In this document: piece by piece, positions 8,123-17,362 of the stretch
Position numbering within the stretch: position 1 is the first letter of the stretch
Layout: the number at the start of each line of letters is the position of its first letter
Assembly (NCBI RefSeq): GCF_016812035.1
Contig: NZ_CP069178.1
Coordinates: forward strand, 620,001 to 684,000
DNA from: Bulleidia sp. zg-1006
GTDB lineage: Bacteria; Bacillota_I; Bacilli_A; Erysipelotrichales; Erysipelotrichaceae
DNA: 64,000 nt
Direction: 5' to 3'
The notes under the pieces: generated by a model
What the model was told of the DNA's origin: nothing
Seen by the model: only the letters and a program-made list of their open reading frames with translations
Database searches by the model: none
Position numbers and translations under genes: made by a program

Positions 8123-10079
8123 AAAGATTGTCTTATGTGCCTTGTTATCTCTTTCTCTATTTGCTTGTAAAAAAGAAACGAAAGATACGATTTCATTAGG
8201 AAATTGGTTAAAAGCCTTACAACAAGAAGCCCATATTGAAGCAACTAAAACAAAAAAACCATATTTTCTTCACATCCAAAAAAATCATCCGCAGTTTGAG
8301 ATAGTTCAAACTGCGGTAGATTGGAAGATTGTGGAAGAAGGAATCCATTTTGATTTAGAAAAATCCTTAACGAAAGAATGGCTAGCGTATACCCTTGTAA
8401 ACTTGTGGGAACCTAAGAAAGAGCTATCCAGTCCAAGCATTAAAGATAAGGATAAATCTCAGTTTCCAAAGCACATTGAAAAAGCAGTTTCTTTAGGGAT
8501 TGTGGACGTAGATAAGCATCAACTATTTCATCCTCAAGAAGTCTTAGAAAAAAAGAAAGCGATTGAAATTTTGAAGAAAGTCGTTCGTTATTTGGATGAT
8601 AAAGAAGTGAAGTCAAATCAAGGAAAAGTGGAGTGGAAAGAAGGTATGGATGTACAAGAAATCAATTCCTCCCAATTCAATGAAAAAGAAAAGTCATTCC
8701 ACCTAGGACAAAAATCTTCTATCAAAAAAGGGACGATTTTAAAACACAAAGAAAACTATTATCGTATTAAAAGAATAGCGGATAAAAAAGCCTTTTTAGA
8801 AAGTATCAATCCTTTAGAATTCACGGAAAAGATAGACCTTTCAGGCGAAATGAAGGTGGATTGGTCAAAAGCAAGTGTTCAACCGATTTCAGAGGTACTT
8901 CAGCCAATGGCACTGAAGTCCTCTTCTTATGTTAAGCCCATTCAAATCTTTGGTTATCAAGGGGAACTAAGGTTAGATTCATCAGGTGTTTATGTACGAG
9001 CTGAAAAACAACTTCCTAAAAAAGCAAAGGCTTTTGTACAAATGGATGTTAGTGGTTTATCGTTAAAATACGATTGGCATTCTCGAGGCTTAAGGATACC
9101 GGATGCTTATGTTCGTTTTCGCTTTCAATCCAATCAAAAAGCCGGTATTGAAAAGGAAAATAAAAAAAGCTATCAGCTCAATCCCAATCTAAATTTAAGG
9201 GATATTCAATCCTATCTCATTCCAAAAGAGCACTTTGTGAAAGCCAGAATTCCTTTATGTTCTATTCAAGTCCCCATTCCTCAATTTCCTAGTTTGAATG
9301 TGCATTTATCTCTCGTGGCAGAATTGGATATGCAGGGTTATCTTCACTTCTCTTTACAACAAATGAACCTCTTGGGGTTTCAAATTCGTAATTCTCATAT
9401 CCGTTGGATTTCAAATTCCAGTCAACAAAATTATCTGCAATCCAATGCGTCTGCTTCTGTGCTTGCGAATGTGAGCTTGGCTTTGCGTTTAGCCCATTAT
9501 GACTTAGCAAATGTAGGTTTAAAAGCAGGTATTCAAGGACGTTTGAAGGATAAAATTGTTTTTTACGATAGCTATCGCAAGGGGCAAGAGCTAGAAGGAC
9601 CTTTTGACGAGCAAATTCAACAAAAAGAAGGCATTCGTTATTGTAAAGATTATTCAGCGAATTGGCTGCTGGAGGTTTTCTTTAATCAAGAAAATAGTTT
9701 TTTAAATCGATTGGGTATGAAAGCGAATTTCCCTTTACTAAATGAGAAACAAGCCACCATTTTTAAAGCAAAGGGGAATGGTCTGGAGGCTTGTCGCTTA
9801 AATCCACCAAGAGATAGAGAAGCGATTCATTATCGAGATGGATTCGCCTTGGAAAGTTTAAGCTATACCGTTAAAAAAGGACAAGTAGTATCCGTTGAAC
9901 TTCTTGATTTACCGAGTGGCTATTCTTTAAAAGACGTTGAGGTAAAAGTGGTTCATCCTGAAATTATTGAAAATAATTTTTTGCTTTTTAAAGGCTTACA
10001 AGAAGGGGCCAGCTCTATTCGTATACAAACCAAAGACCAAGAGCATACCGTCTATATTTCGATTATGGTTGTTTCATGA
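8106..10079 (+). CDS. Lipoprotein with SLH-like segment in the T7SS-like locus
   Basis: An exported protein of about 657 residues whose function I do not recognise. The start region (MVCKCKKIVLC…) has a hydrophobic core and ends in a plausible lipobox LFAC, giving lipidated Cys21. Residues roughly 100-170 resemble one S-layer homology module (KAVSLGIVDVDK, LFHPQEVLEKKKAIEIL). A beta-rich middle follows and a C-terminal Ig-like end. No catalytic motif is visible. The gene overlaps both neighbours, so it is translationally coupled with the Esx-like gene and the ATPase. I infer a surface or envelope partner of the secretion system, possibly replacing EssB or EsaA. ATG8100 is an alternative start but is very close to the ribosome-binding site. 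Confidence 0.6.
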   Translation: MVCKCKKIVLCALLSLSLFACKKETKDTISLGNWLKALQQEAHIEATKTKKPYFLHIQKNHPQFEIVQTAVDWKIVEEGIHFDLEKSLTKEWLAYTLVNLWEPKKELSSPSIKDKDKSQFPKHIEKAVSLGIVDVDKHQLFHPQEVLEKKKAIEILKKVVRYLDDKEVKSNQGKVEWKEGMDVQEINSSQFNEKEKSFHLGQKSSIKKGTILKHKENYYRIKRIADKKAFLESINPLEFTEKIDLSGEMKVDWSKASVQPISEVLQPMALKSSSYVKPIQIFGYQGELRLDSSGVYVRAEKQLPKKAKAFVQMDVSGLSLKYDWHSRGLRIPDAYVRFRFQSNQKAGIEKENKKSYQLNPNLNLRDIQSYLIPKEHFVKARIPLCSIQVPIPQFPSLNVHLSLVAELDMQGYLHFSLQQMNLLGFQIRNSHIRWISNSSQQNYLQSNASASVLANVSLALRLAHYDLANVGLKAGIQGRLKDKIVFYDSYRKGQELEGPFDEQIQQKEGIRYCKDYSANWLLEVFFNQENSFLNRLGMKANFPLLNEKQATIFKAKGNGLEACRLNPPRDREAIHYRDGFALESLSYTVKKGQVVSVELLDLPSGYSLKDVEVKVVHPEIIENNFLLFKGLQEGASSIRIQTKDQEHTVYISIMVVS

Positions 10080-12697
10080 GAATACTACTTTGTTATCAAA
10101 AAAGAGTTAGAAGGATAGTGTTAAATGAATGTTTCGTGGATAAACTAAAGATTGTGTATCAGGATGGTTTTTATTTAGATAAACAAGCTTTACCGTTAAA
10201 ACAATGGATTCATTTCAGATACCGTCATAAGCGATATAGTCTTTGGATTGAACAAGAATCAACGTATAGCTATATTCTGCCCTGTGACTTAAAACTAGAA
10301 AAGGATCTTCCCAAAGGTATTCCAAGCCTAGAATTAAAAGCTGATGGAAGTATTGAGTCATTGGATAAGATATGGAAAAAAGGGGATTGCTTGGATTATT
10401 ACCACTATCATCTTGAATGGCATGCGTTTGGTTGGTTGGTGAATACCAGTCTTTCGGAAAAGAAGGTTCAACTGGAAACAAGAATAAGAAGAGAAGTTTA
10501 TTTTCCTAAGTTAGAGAAGTTGGAACAACCAAAGCATATTCCTATGCCAGCCATTGTTGCTTACCCAAAGAGGTCTTTATTACTTCAAATGGGACCTAGT
10601 TTAACGATGACTTTTGCGACTTTAATGAATGCGTCCGTACAATCATTTCGTTTGTATGAACAGGGAAAATCACAAGAAGAAATTTTATTTGTGTTTTTAA
10701 TGCCTGTCATGATGTTTGTGAGTATTATTTTATGGCAACCATTGAATCGCTACGCTGAAAATAAGCAAGAAAAGAAGAATAAAGAAACGCAAATGTTAGA
10801 CTATCAAAAAAGTGTTCAGGAAAGTTGGCTATCTTTTTTTAAACAATTTCAGACTTATAAAGAAAGAATTAGCCAATCTTTCTTTACTTCTTCTATTTGT
10901 TTAAGACATCCACCATCTCTTTGGATAGGATTAGGCAGCAATCATGAAAACATGGATTGTCCTTTTCAAAAGGAAATTGAAACTTTAAAAATAGAAAACT
11001 TCACAAATCAGAAAGTGTTATTTTCGGCTAGTGAAGAAATGTTTATCCAATGGATAAAAAAATGGGATGCTTTATATCTAGCTAAGGATATACCGGCTTA
11101 TTTAATTGCTTCAAAGGATTGGTTTGAGAAACATTTAGAATTACAGCAACTTCCACTTTTTTACCACCATGGGAAACGACATTTTTATACAAATGATGAT
11201 TTTGAAATAGAGTCAGGATCCATTCTTTTTTCAATGATTCCTTTAACCACTTTCAAACAAGCTACTTACTTTGTTTTGAGCACACAATCGCTCCATTATC
11301 CTTATGAAAAAAGATTGCTGTATAACCAACAAGAAATACAGATTGAAGATGAAATTAAGAAAAGAAGCTATTATCTCATAGAAGAAAATAAACAGGAATA
11401 TAGAGCCAATGATTACCAAGTTCATGATTTAAAACAAAGTCTATCCAAACAAGGCTTGTCTTGTGACATGGGTGAGAATGTTTGCCTAGACTTAAGTGAA
11501 ACAGGGATGGGACCTCATGCCATCATTACAGGTACAACGGGCAGCGGGAAAAGTGAGTTTGTCTTGTATTGGTTATTAAAGATGGCTTGTCAAAACACGC
11601 CAGAACAGCTTCAAATCCTCTTGTTTGATTTTAAAGGAGAAAGTTTAAAGCAATCGCTTATGAACAAGGGCAAGCCTATTCCCTATATTAATGCCAGCAT
11701 TAGTGACTTAGATATAGATGAATTCGATAGAGCTTTATATGGTTTAGAACAAGAATGTCGGTATCGAGAGACTCTTTTTCAAAAAGCGAGCGTTTCCTTA
11801 CAAAAGCCAATCACTAGTTTAAGTCAATACCAAACGTTACAAAAAGAAGATTGGGAATGTTTGCCGGAAATCATCTTAGTTTTTGATGAATTTGCTCAAT
11901 TTAAACAACGCTTTCCGGATAAATTAAATCCTTTTATTACATTAGCAAGAATTGGTAGAAGCCTAGGTATCCATTTTATTTTAATTACCCAAAAGGCCAG
12001 CGGTATTATTTCTGAACAAATATGGGCAAATGTGCGCTTGAGAATATGTATGAAGGTAACCGATAAACAAGATTGTTTAGATACTTTGCATGAAGATCGA
12101 AGAAAGGATCTAAAACTAGCGGGAGATTTTATTGCTCACTATGATGAAGAATATCAGCAAGGTCATTGTCCTTATTTAGAAGATTTTATTACTCCAGAAG
12201 AAAAGAAAGTGGAATTGGACCTTCAGCTACAAGCCATTCCAACAAAGAGTAAAAATCAATTGCGCTTGCGCGAATATTTATTAGAAGAAATTGAAAAGAA
12301 AAAAGAAGAAAATCATCTTCGCTCTATTTGGTTAAAACCACCAAGTTCTAATTTACTAACTTCTTCCATGTTAGGAATCATAGATGATTATGAGCAGGCT
12401 CGTTATACACCTATTTTATTAGAAGAAATAAAGAAACCAATTCTATTTTTATATGCGAATCAAGAGGATATATTCACCTTAGAAAAGCGAATTGGAAAAG
12501 GAAAATTTCAAGCTCGTTCTATTCATGAAAAAATGAGTCAAACGGAATTAGACAATCATTTTATTTTGTATAAAGGACCATTAACTCTTGATCGAATAAG
12601 TCAATACTTCCAACAAATGAAACGCATTCATTCTTTAAGAAAAGCAGAGGCGCTATGTCTATATCAAGAAAAAATTCAGAAAATCCTATTGTTTTAA
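10076..12697 (+). CDS. essC-like: EssC-like FtsK/SpoIIIE-type ATPase, short form
   Basis: Motor ATPase of a type VII-like secretion system. The N-terminal 165 residues are beta-rich, in the position of the EssC FHA domains. Two membrane helices follow (about 168-186 and 203-221), then a linker and one FtsK/SpoIIIE ATPase domain with Walker A GTTGSGKS at 486-493 and Walker B IILVFDEF at about 599-606. Canonical EssC has about 1480 residues and up to three ATPase modules. This one has 873, with only one intact Walker A and about 170 residues after it, so the second and third modules are lost or vestigial. ATG10076 overlaps the lipoprotein stop by 4 nt (ATGA). Confidence 0.8.
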   Translation: MRILLCYQKRVRRIVLNECFVDKLKIVYQDGFYLDKQALPLKQWIHFRYRHKRYSLWIEQESTYSYILPCDLKLEKDLPKGIPSLELKADGSIESLDKIWKKGDCLDYYHYHLEWHAFGWLVNTSLSEKKVQLETRIRREVYFPKLEKLEQPKHIPMPAIVAYPKRSLLLQMGPSLTMTFATLMNASVQSFRLYEQGKSQEEILFVFLMPVMMFVSIILWQPLNRYAENKQEKKNKETQMLDYQKSVQESWLSFFKQFQTYKERISQSFFTSSICLRHPPSLWIGLGSNHENMDCPFQKEIETLKIENFTNQKVLFSASEEMFIQWIKKWDALYLAKDIPAYLIASKDWFEKHLELQQLPLFYHHGKRHFYTNDDFEIESGSILFSMIPLTTFKQATYFVLSTQSLHYPYEKRLLYNQQEIQIEDEIKKRSYYLIEENKQEYRANDYQVHDLKQSLSKQGLSCDMGENVCLDLSETGMGPHAIITGTTGSGKSEFVLYWLLKMACQNTPEQLQILLFDFKGESLKQSLMNKGKPIPYINASISDLDIDEFDRALYGLEQECRYRETLFQKASVSLQKPITSLSQYQTLQKEDWECLPEIILVFDEFAQFKQRFPDKLNPFITLARIGRSLGIHFILITQKASGIISEQIWANVRLRICMKVTDKQDCLDTLHEDRRKDLKLAGDFIAHYDEEYQQGHCPYLEDFITPEEKKVELDLQLQAIPTKSKNQLRLREYLLEEIEKKKEENHLRSIWLKPPSSNLLTSSMLGIIDDYEQARYTPILLEEIKKPILFLYANQEDIFTLEKRIGKGKFQARSIHEKMSQTELDNHFILYKGPLTLDRISQYFQQMKRIHSLRKAEALCLYQEKIQKILLF

Positions 12698-12897
12698 GAA
12701 GAATTATTTTAAAAATCAAACTAGAAGACCATTGGTTTGAAGTTCAAAGTCATTGTTCTTTAAAGGAAGTGTTCCCTAGCTATCATTTATTTTATGATTT
12801 GTTAGAAGGGGAATGGATTGATGAAGATGAAAAGATAGAAACACTTTGTAAGGGAAATCGGCTTCCTTATTTAGAAGTCTTTCAGTCAATTGAATAA
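12655..12897 (+). CDS. Small protein, possible YukD/EsaB-like ubiquitin-fold protein
   Basis: An 80-residue protein whose gene overlaps the 3' end of the ATPase gene by 43 nt, with a GAGG ribosome-binding site. Size, the beta-strand start (RRIILKIKLEDHWFEV) and its place beside an EssC gene are what one expects of YukD/EsaB. The sequence itself is not convincingly conserved, so the assignment rests mainly on context. The truB promoter sits at its 3' end. Confidence 0.4.
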   Translation: MSISRKNSENPIVLRRIILKIKLEDHWFEVQSHCSLKEVFPSYHLFYDLLEGEWIDEDEKIETLCKGNRLPYLEVFQSIE

Positions 12898-12898
12898 A

Positions 12899-12916
12899 TG
12901 CTATAATGTCCTCATG
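12899..12916 (+). promoter_or_regulatory. Extended -10 promoter predicting leaderless truB mRNA
   Basis: TGCTATAAT (extended -10; TATAAT at 12902-12907) ends 6 nt before the truB ATG at 12914. Transcription would start on or next to the A of the start codon. No Shine-Dalgarno sequence lies upstream of the ATG. Confidence 0.55.
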
Positions 12917-13756
12917 GATGCCATCTATTTAATCAACAAACCGAAAGGCATGACTTCCTTTGATGTAATAACGAAGATGCGTAAGGTTTTGCAGATGAAA
13001 AAAATTGGTCATACAGGTACACTGGATCCAGAAGCCAGTGGCCTTTTAATTGTTTTAACGGGTAAGTGTACAAAGTGTATTCCTTATTGTGTGAAAAATC
13101 ATAAGCACTACATTGCTCAATTTGAATTAGGAAAAGCTAGTGATACAGAGGATGCTTTTGGAACGATTATGGAAGAAAGAAAAGCGAAGAAATACAGTGA
13201 TATTGAGCTACAAGAAATAGCGACTCGTATGCAAGGAACTTATTTTCAAACACCACCGATGTATTCAGCCAAAAAGTTGCATGGTAAAAAATTTTATGAA
13301 TACGCTCGTGTGGGAAAAGATATTGAACGAGAAGCGGTGAAAGTAGAAATCAATCAGCTTTCTGTTCGTTATTTAAAGGATGATATGTATGAAATGGATG
13401 CGCTTGTATCTTCGGGTACTTACATTCGTACTTTGATTGTGGACTTTGCGAAAAAGTTAGGTGAGTTAGCGATTATGACTTCTTTACAAAGAATTGGCAT
13501 TGAACATTTATCCCTTGACCAAAGTATTCCTTTAGAGGATTTTGATGAAAATGCTAAGGCTATTTCTTTATTTGATTGTGCTAATCCAGCCTATCCTTTT
13601 ATTGAGGTGGAGAATCCGGTGCCTATTTTACAAGGTAAGAAAATAGAATTGGATCGTGAGGAAGAAATTGTCTTATTGTGTTATCAGAAGGAAGTATTAG
13701 CCGCCTATGAAAAAGAAGCATCGGGTAGGTATCATTGTTTAAGAGGCTTGTTTTAA
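12914..13756 (+). CDS. truB: tRNA pseudouridine(55) synthase TruB
   Basis: TruB makes pseudouridine 55 in the T-loop of tRNAs. The 280-residue protein begins MDAIYLINKPKGMTSFDV and has the catalytic motif HTGTLDPEASGLL with the nucleophilic Asp, plus GTYIRTLIVD. I chose ATG14 of this line (12914) because homologues begin at this Met and the longer frame adds only MNKCYNVL. The gene overlaps ribF by one base (TAATG). It lies in its usual order before ribF but is separated from rbfA by two foreign or unusual blocks. Confidence 0.93.
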   Translation: MDAIYLINKPKGMTSFDVITKMRKVLQMKKIGHTGTLDPEASGLLIVLTGKCTKCIPYCVKNHKHYIAQFELGKASDTEDAFGTIMEERKAKKYSDIELQEIATRMQGTYFQTPPMYSAKKLHGKKFYEYARVGKDIEREAVKVEINQLSVRYLKDDMYEMDALVSSGTYIRTLIVDFAKKLGELAIMTSLQRIGIEHLSLDQSIPLEDFDENAKAISLFDCANPAYPFIEVENPVPILQGKKIELDREEEIVLLCYQKEVLAAYEKEASGRYHCLRGLF

Positions 13757-14673
13757 TGAAGAAAGATTTTTTAACACTTGCAAAAGAAACAAACATAGAA
13801 GAAAAATTGGTCGCTTGTATTGGCTACTTTGATGGCATTCATGTTGGTCATCAAGCCTTAATTCAAAAAACCATAGAACTTGCCAAAAAAGAAAAAGCGA
13901 TTCCAACGATGATTTCTTTTGAACCGGATCCTTGGCTAGTCATTAAAGACATTAAAGAAATAAAGCATATTACAACGATGGAAGACCGCATGTCCTTAGT
14001 AGAAGAATTAGGAATTGAAAGATTTATTTTATTAGATTTCACAAAAGAAATGGCATCTTTAGAACCAGAGGTATTTATTGAACAAGTTCTCGGGAAACTC
14101 CATTTAAAAGGCTTGGTATGTGGCTTTGATTTTCATTTTGGAAAACAAGGTAAAGGAGATTATTCCTTTTTACAGAAACATTGTTCTTATCCAATCTTTC
14201 AAATTGACAAGATAGAGGATGAAAAAGGGAAAATTAGTTCTACCCGTATTAGTCAAGCTATTATGAATGGTCAGATGGAAGAAGCCAATCGTTTATTAGG
14301 AAGAGACTATAGTTGCCAAGGAAAAGTAATTCATGGTTTGCGTAAGGGACATCAATTAAACTTCCCAACTGCTAATATTGCTTATTCTGATGAACTGATT
14401 CTAGCAAAAAAAGGGGTGTATGGAGGCTATGTTTTTATTCATGGTGAAAAGAAACTCTGTATGATGAACTTAGGTCATAATCCTAGTATTCAATACCAAA
14501 ATCGTTTATCTCTTGAGGTTCATATTTTAGACTTTGATGAGGATTTATATGGGCAAAAACTACGGGTATATTGGCTTGGCTTTATACGCGATGAAAAATA
14601 CTTTTCTTCACCAGAAGAACTGATGGACCAATTAATGAAAGATCAAATTGAGGTGATAAGAAAATGGGGCTAG
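13756..14673 (+). CDS. ribF: Bifunctional riboflavin kinase/FAD synthetase RibF
   Basis: RibF converts riboflavin to FMN and FMN to FAD. The N-terminal nucleotidyltransferase domain has GYFDGIHVGHQALI and ISSTRISQAI. The C-terminal riboflavin kinase domain has GLRKGHQLNFPTANI and GVYGGYVFI. At 305 residues it is normal length. The start overlaps the truB stop by one base; the GAGG upstream is somewhat distant, so a TTG at 13735 remains a weaker alternative. Confidence 0.93.
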   Translation: MKKDFLTLAKETNIEEKLVACIGYFDGIHVGHQALIQKTIELAKKEKAIPTMISFEPDPWLVIKDIKEIKHITTMEDRMSLVEELGIERFILLDFTKEMASLEPEVFIEQVLGKLHLKGLVCGFDFHFGKQGKGDYSFLQKHCSYPIFQIDKIEDEKGKISSTRISQAIMNGQMEEANRLLGRDYSCQGKVIHGLRKGHQLNFPTANIAYSDELILAKKGVYGGYVFIHGEKKLCMMNLGHNPSIQYQNRLSLEVHILDFDEDLYGQKLRVYWLGFIRDEKYFSSPEELMDQLMKDQIEVIRKWG

Positions 14674-15977
14674 ATTTACCACAGGAATTCTTAAAACGGA
14701 TGCAAGCTATGCTGGGTAAGGAATATGATGCTTTTAAAGAGGCATATCAGAAACCTTATCATCGCCATGCTCGTTTTAATTCTTTAAAGGTGGATGATTT
14801 TCCTTCGGATGTACGAGATTGGCTTTTGAAGAGAAGTCCTTTTTGTTTAAATGGAGCGTATTTGAAGGAGGGTATTCAACCTATTCAAATCGCAAGCTAT
14901 CGAAATGGCGGTTTTTATATGCAAGAAGCCTCGGCTTCATCGGTGGTTGCTTTATTGAATATTCAAAAAGGGGAGTATGTGTTGGATATGTGTGCCGCCC
15001 CAGGTTCAAAGTCAACACAAATTGGTGAATATTTAAAACAAGAAGGATTATTAGTGAGTAATGAGTATGTTTCAAAACGAGCTATGATTTTATTGGAAAA
15101 TATCATTCGCCATGGACTTCAAAATGCGATTGTTTTAAATTGTGATACCAAGCTGTTAGCGCAAGAATTTCCTTCCGGCTTTGATAAAATATTAGTGGAT
15201 GCGCCTTGTTCGGGTGAAGGTTTATTCTTAAAACAAGAAAGTAGTGTGCAAGAATGGTCTTTGGATAATATTTCTCTTTGTGCAAAACGACAAGCAGAAA
15301 TCCTGGAGAACGCTTATATCTGTTTAAGAAAAGGTGGGAATTTATTGTATAGCACCTGTACTTTTGCGAAAGAAGAAAATGAGGATCAAATCGCAGCTTT
15401 TTTAAAGAAACATGAGGATATGGAATTGATTCCTATTGAAGTGAATTTTGGTCGCCCTGGTTTTTCACCATTTCCACAAACCAGAAGGATATTTCCAATG
15501 GATGGAGGTTCTGGTCATTTTATGGCTTTATTACATAAAAAAGGAATGGAAACAAGAAGGATTTGGAAAACCATTCCAACCAAGAACGAACATTTTTATC
15601 AAGAAGAAGTAAACAAGCTTCTCCATCAACCATATCGATATTTCCATGAATTTCAAGGGAAGTTATATGCCGGTAATGAGCTATTTTTAGATAGCCAATC
15701 CTTAAGAATTGTTCGTCAAATGATTTGTGTGGGAGAAATAAGAAATAAACGACTTATCTTTGATCATCATTTCTTTATGGCATCATCTTTAAAGAAAGAA
15801 AGAAAAATAGATATCAATGAGGAACAATATCAGCATTATATTCATGGGGACACATTGGCTATTTTAAAGCCAAAGGGCTATTATGGAGTATGTTATAGGG
15901 GCTTAGTTGTTGGTGGTTGTCGCAGTGATGGGCAACAGTTAAAAAATCTTTATCCAAAAGCATGGCGAACTCGTTAG
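14664..15977 (+). CDS. 16S rRNA m5C methyltransferase, RsmF/YebU type
   Basis: A SAM-dependent rRNA cytosine-C5 methyltransferase of the NOL1/NOP2/Sun family. Motifs seen: SAM-binding DMCAAPGSKSTQIGEY, catalytic DAPCSGEG and the second-cysteine motif YSTCTF. The C-terminal part (about 290-437) is a PUA-like region as in RsmF. It overlaps ribF by 10 nt. Substrate position cannot be fixed from sequence; RsmF targets C1407 in E. coli. Confidence 0.85.
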   Translation: MGLDLPQEFLKRMQAMLGKEYDAFKEAYQKPYHRHARFNSLKVDDFPSDVRDWLLKRSPFCLNGAYLKEGIQPIQIASYRNGGFYMQEASASSVVALLNIQKGEYVLDMCAAPGSKSTQIGEYLKQEGLLVSNEYVSKRAMILLENIIRHGLQNAIVLNCDTKLLAQEFPSGFDKILVDAPCSGEGLFLKQESSVQEWSLDNISLCAKRQAEILENAYICLRKGGNLLYSTCTFAKEENEDQIAAFLKKHEDMELIPIEVNFGRPGFSPFPQTRRIFPMDGGSGHFMALLHKKGMETRRIWKTIPTKNEHFYQEEVNKLLHQPYRYFHEFQGKLYAGNELFLDSQSLRIVRQMICVGEIRNKRLIFDHHFFMASSLKKERKIDINEEQYQHYIHGDTLAILKPKGYYGVCYRGLVVGGCRSDGQQLKNLYPKAWRTR

Positions 15978-15985
15978 GAGGAAAA

Positions 15986-17323
15986 ATGGATTTAGCTTTA
16001 TTTCAGTATGTGGATGATGTGTTAGCTCTGTACAAACAAAAAAGAAATCTTTATGTTGAAATAAAAGAACATTTGGAAGATTTCTTTGAACAAGTGGATT
16101 TAGGTGACGGGGTAGTTTCTTACCCATCTCGCTTAAAGTCAGAAGAGAGTTTAAAAGAAAAATTGATTCGTCAAGAATTCTTTTCAAAGTTTGAAAATAG
16201 TCAAGAGGCTTTATCACAGGTATCGGATTTGGTTGGCTTAACCATTCAGGTTCGCTTTATTCGTCATGAAGTTTCGGTTTTCGAGAATTTATTCCATTTA
16301 TTTTTGCCTTGTGATAATGGTCTTTATCAAGCCAAAGATTGTGGAAATATTTATTTAAATTTGGATACAGCGCAACCACAATCGCAAAAGAATGGTTGTC
16401 CGATTTATCGGATTGATGGATACTATCGTCTCCAAGATGAGATGGTTCGTTTTGAAATTCAGATTAAAGCGATGGTGCATCAGTTTTGGTCGGATATTGA
16501 GCATGAAGTCATTTATAAGAATTCAGATTATATTGTTCATGATCAATTTAATCGCAATATGTTAGCGGCAATAAGAGATAATCTGGAGGTCATGGATCAT
16601 CAGTTGGAATTGATTTATTCAGAGATTTTCCATGGGAAAGTATCTTCACTTGGTCTGGATGAGCTTCATTTTAAACTGTTCTTGGCAAAGTCATTAAATG
16701 AATTGGTGAAAAAGAATATGGAAAAAGGGCTTGGTTTTAGTACTGATTTTCAAAAGCCATCAAGTACGATTGCACAAATGATTTTCATTCAGGAATTTAT
16801 TCAACGTGAACAGAAGGAATTCTTAATGTTGGATTATTTAGAACGATTGGATGAATTGAAACAGAGTGATATTGATTTTAAGAAGGCTTTCTTATTGAAA
16901 GAACCAAAGAATTTAGAAGATGGTTTCTTGGTAGAAATGGTGCCGTATTTATTTAAGGAAATGAATGTGAATTTTCGTTGGCATGTATTCTTTCGAATGG
17001 TATTTGCGATTCAAAAAGAGGAGAGTACTGCTTGCTTTGTGGAAACTATTCGGATGATTGAACGTTTATTATTGCAGGATCAATGGTTAAAAGAAAAACT
17101 GATTAGTGTTTATGGTGAAACAGCGGAAGAAATCAATCAAAGCATCCGTCATTCTTTAGGGAAAGCTATGTGTGAAATTGACGATATTCGTTGTTACTAC
17201 GAAGAAAATTTATTAAAAATTAGTCGTATTTTTCAAGATATATTAGAAATGATGATACAAGAAAAGAGGGACTTATTGTGGTTTGATAGGCAATTAAGGA
17301 AAGAAATTGCACAGCAGATTTAA
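15986..17323 (+). CDS. Divergent RelA/SpoT-fold protein
   Basis: A 445-residue protein with a degenerate alarmone-synthetase domain in its first half. RLKSEESLKEKLIR at 49-62 resembles the ATP-binding R-x-K-S loop, and EIQIKAMVHQFWSDIEHEVIYK matches the EiQIRT…aEH…YK motif. But the D-x-x-G-x-R motif reads DLVGLTIQ (Arg to Thr) and the usual GYqxlH motif is NIYLNLD, lacking the Tyr and His. A helical domain of about 220 residues follows, unlike the short tails of small alarmone synthetases and without HD or TGS domains. Activity is doubtful. GGAGG precedes ATG15986; the longer frame lacks a ribosome-binding site. Confidence 0.65.
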   Translation: MDLALFQYVDDVLALYKQKRNLYVEIKEHLEDFFEQVDLGDGVVSYPSRLKSEESLKEKLIRQEFFSKFENSQEALSQVSDLVGLTIQVRFIRHEVSVFENLFHLFLPCDNGLYQAKDCGNIYLNLDTAQPQSQKNGCPIYRIDGYYRLQDEMVRFEIQIKAMVHQFWSDIEHEVIYKNSDYIVHDQFNRNMLAAIRDNLEVMDHQLELIYSEIFHGKVSSLGLDELHFKLFLAKSLNELVKKNMEKGLGFSTDFQKPSSTIAQMIFIQEFIQREQKEFLMLDYLERLDELKQSDIDFKKAFLLKEPKNLEDGFLVEMVPYLFKEMNVNFRWHVFFRMVFAIQKEESTACFVETIRMIERLLLQDQWLKEKLISVYGETAEEINQSIRHSLGKAMCEIDDIRCYYEENLLKISRIFQDILEMMIQEKRDLLWFDRQLRKEIAQQI

Positions 17324-17362
17324 AAAATGATAGAATAAGAGAGAGTTAAAGAGGTAATTGAG

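Noticed and set aside
9289-9510. Minus-strand frame of 73 residues inside the lipoprotein gene
   Set aside because: Antisense to a well-supported gene, without ribosome-binding site or family resemblance.
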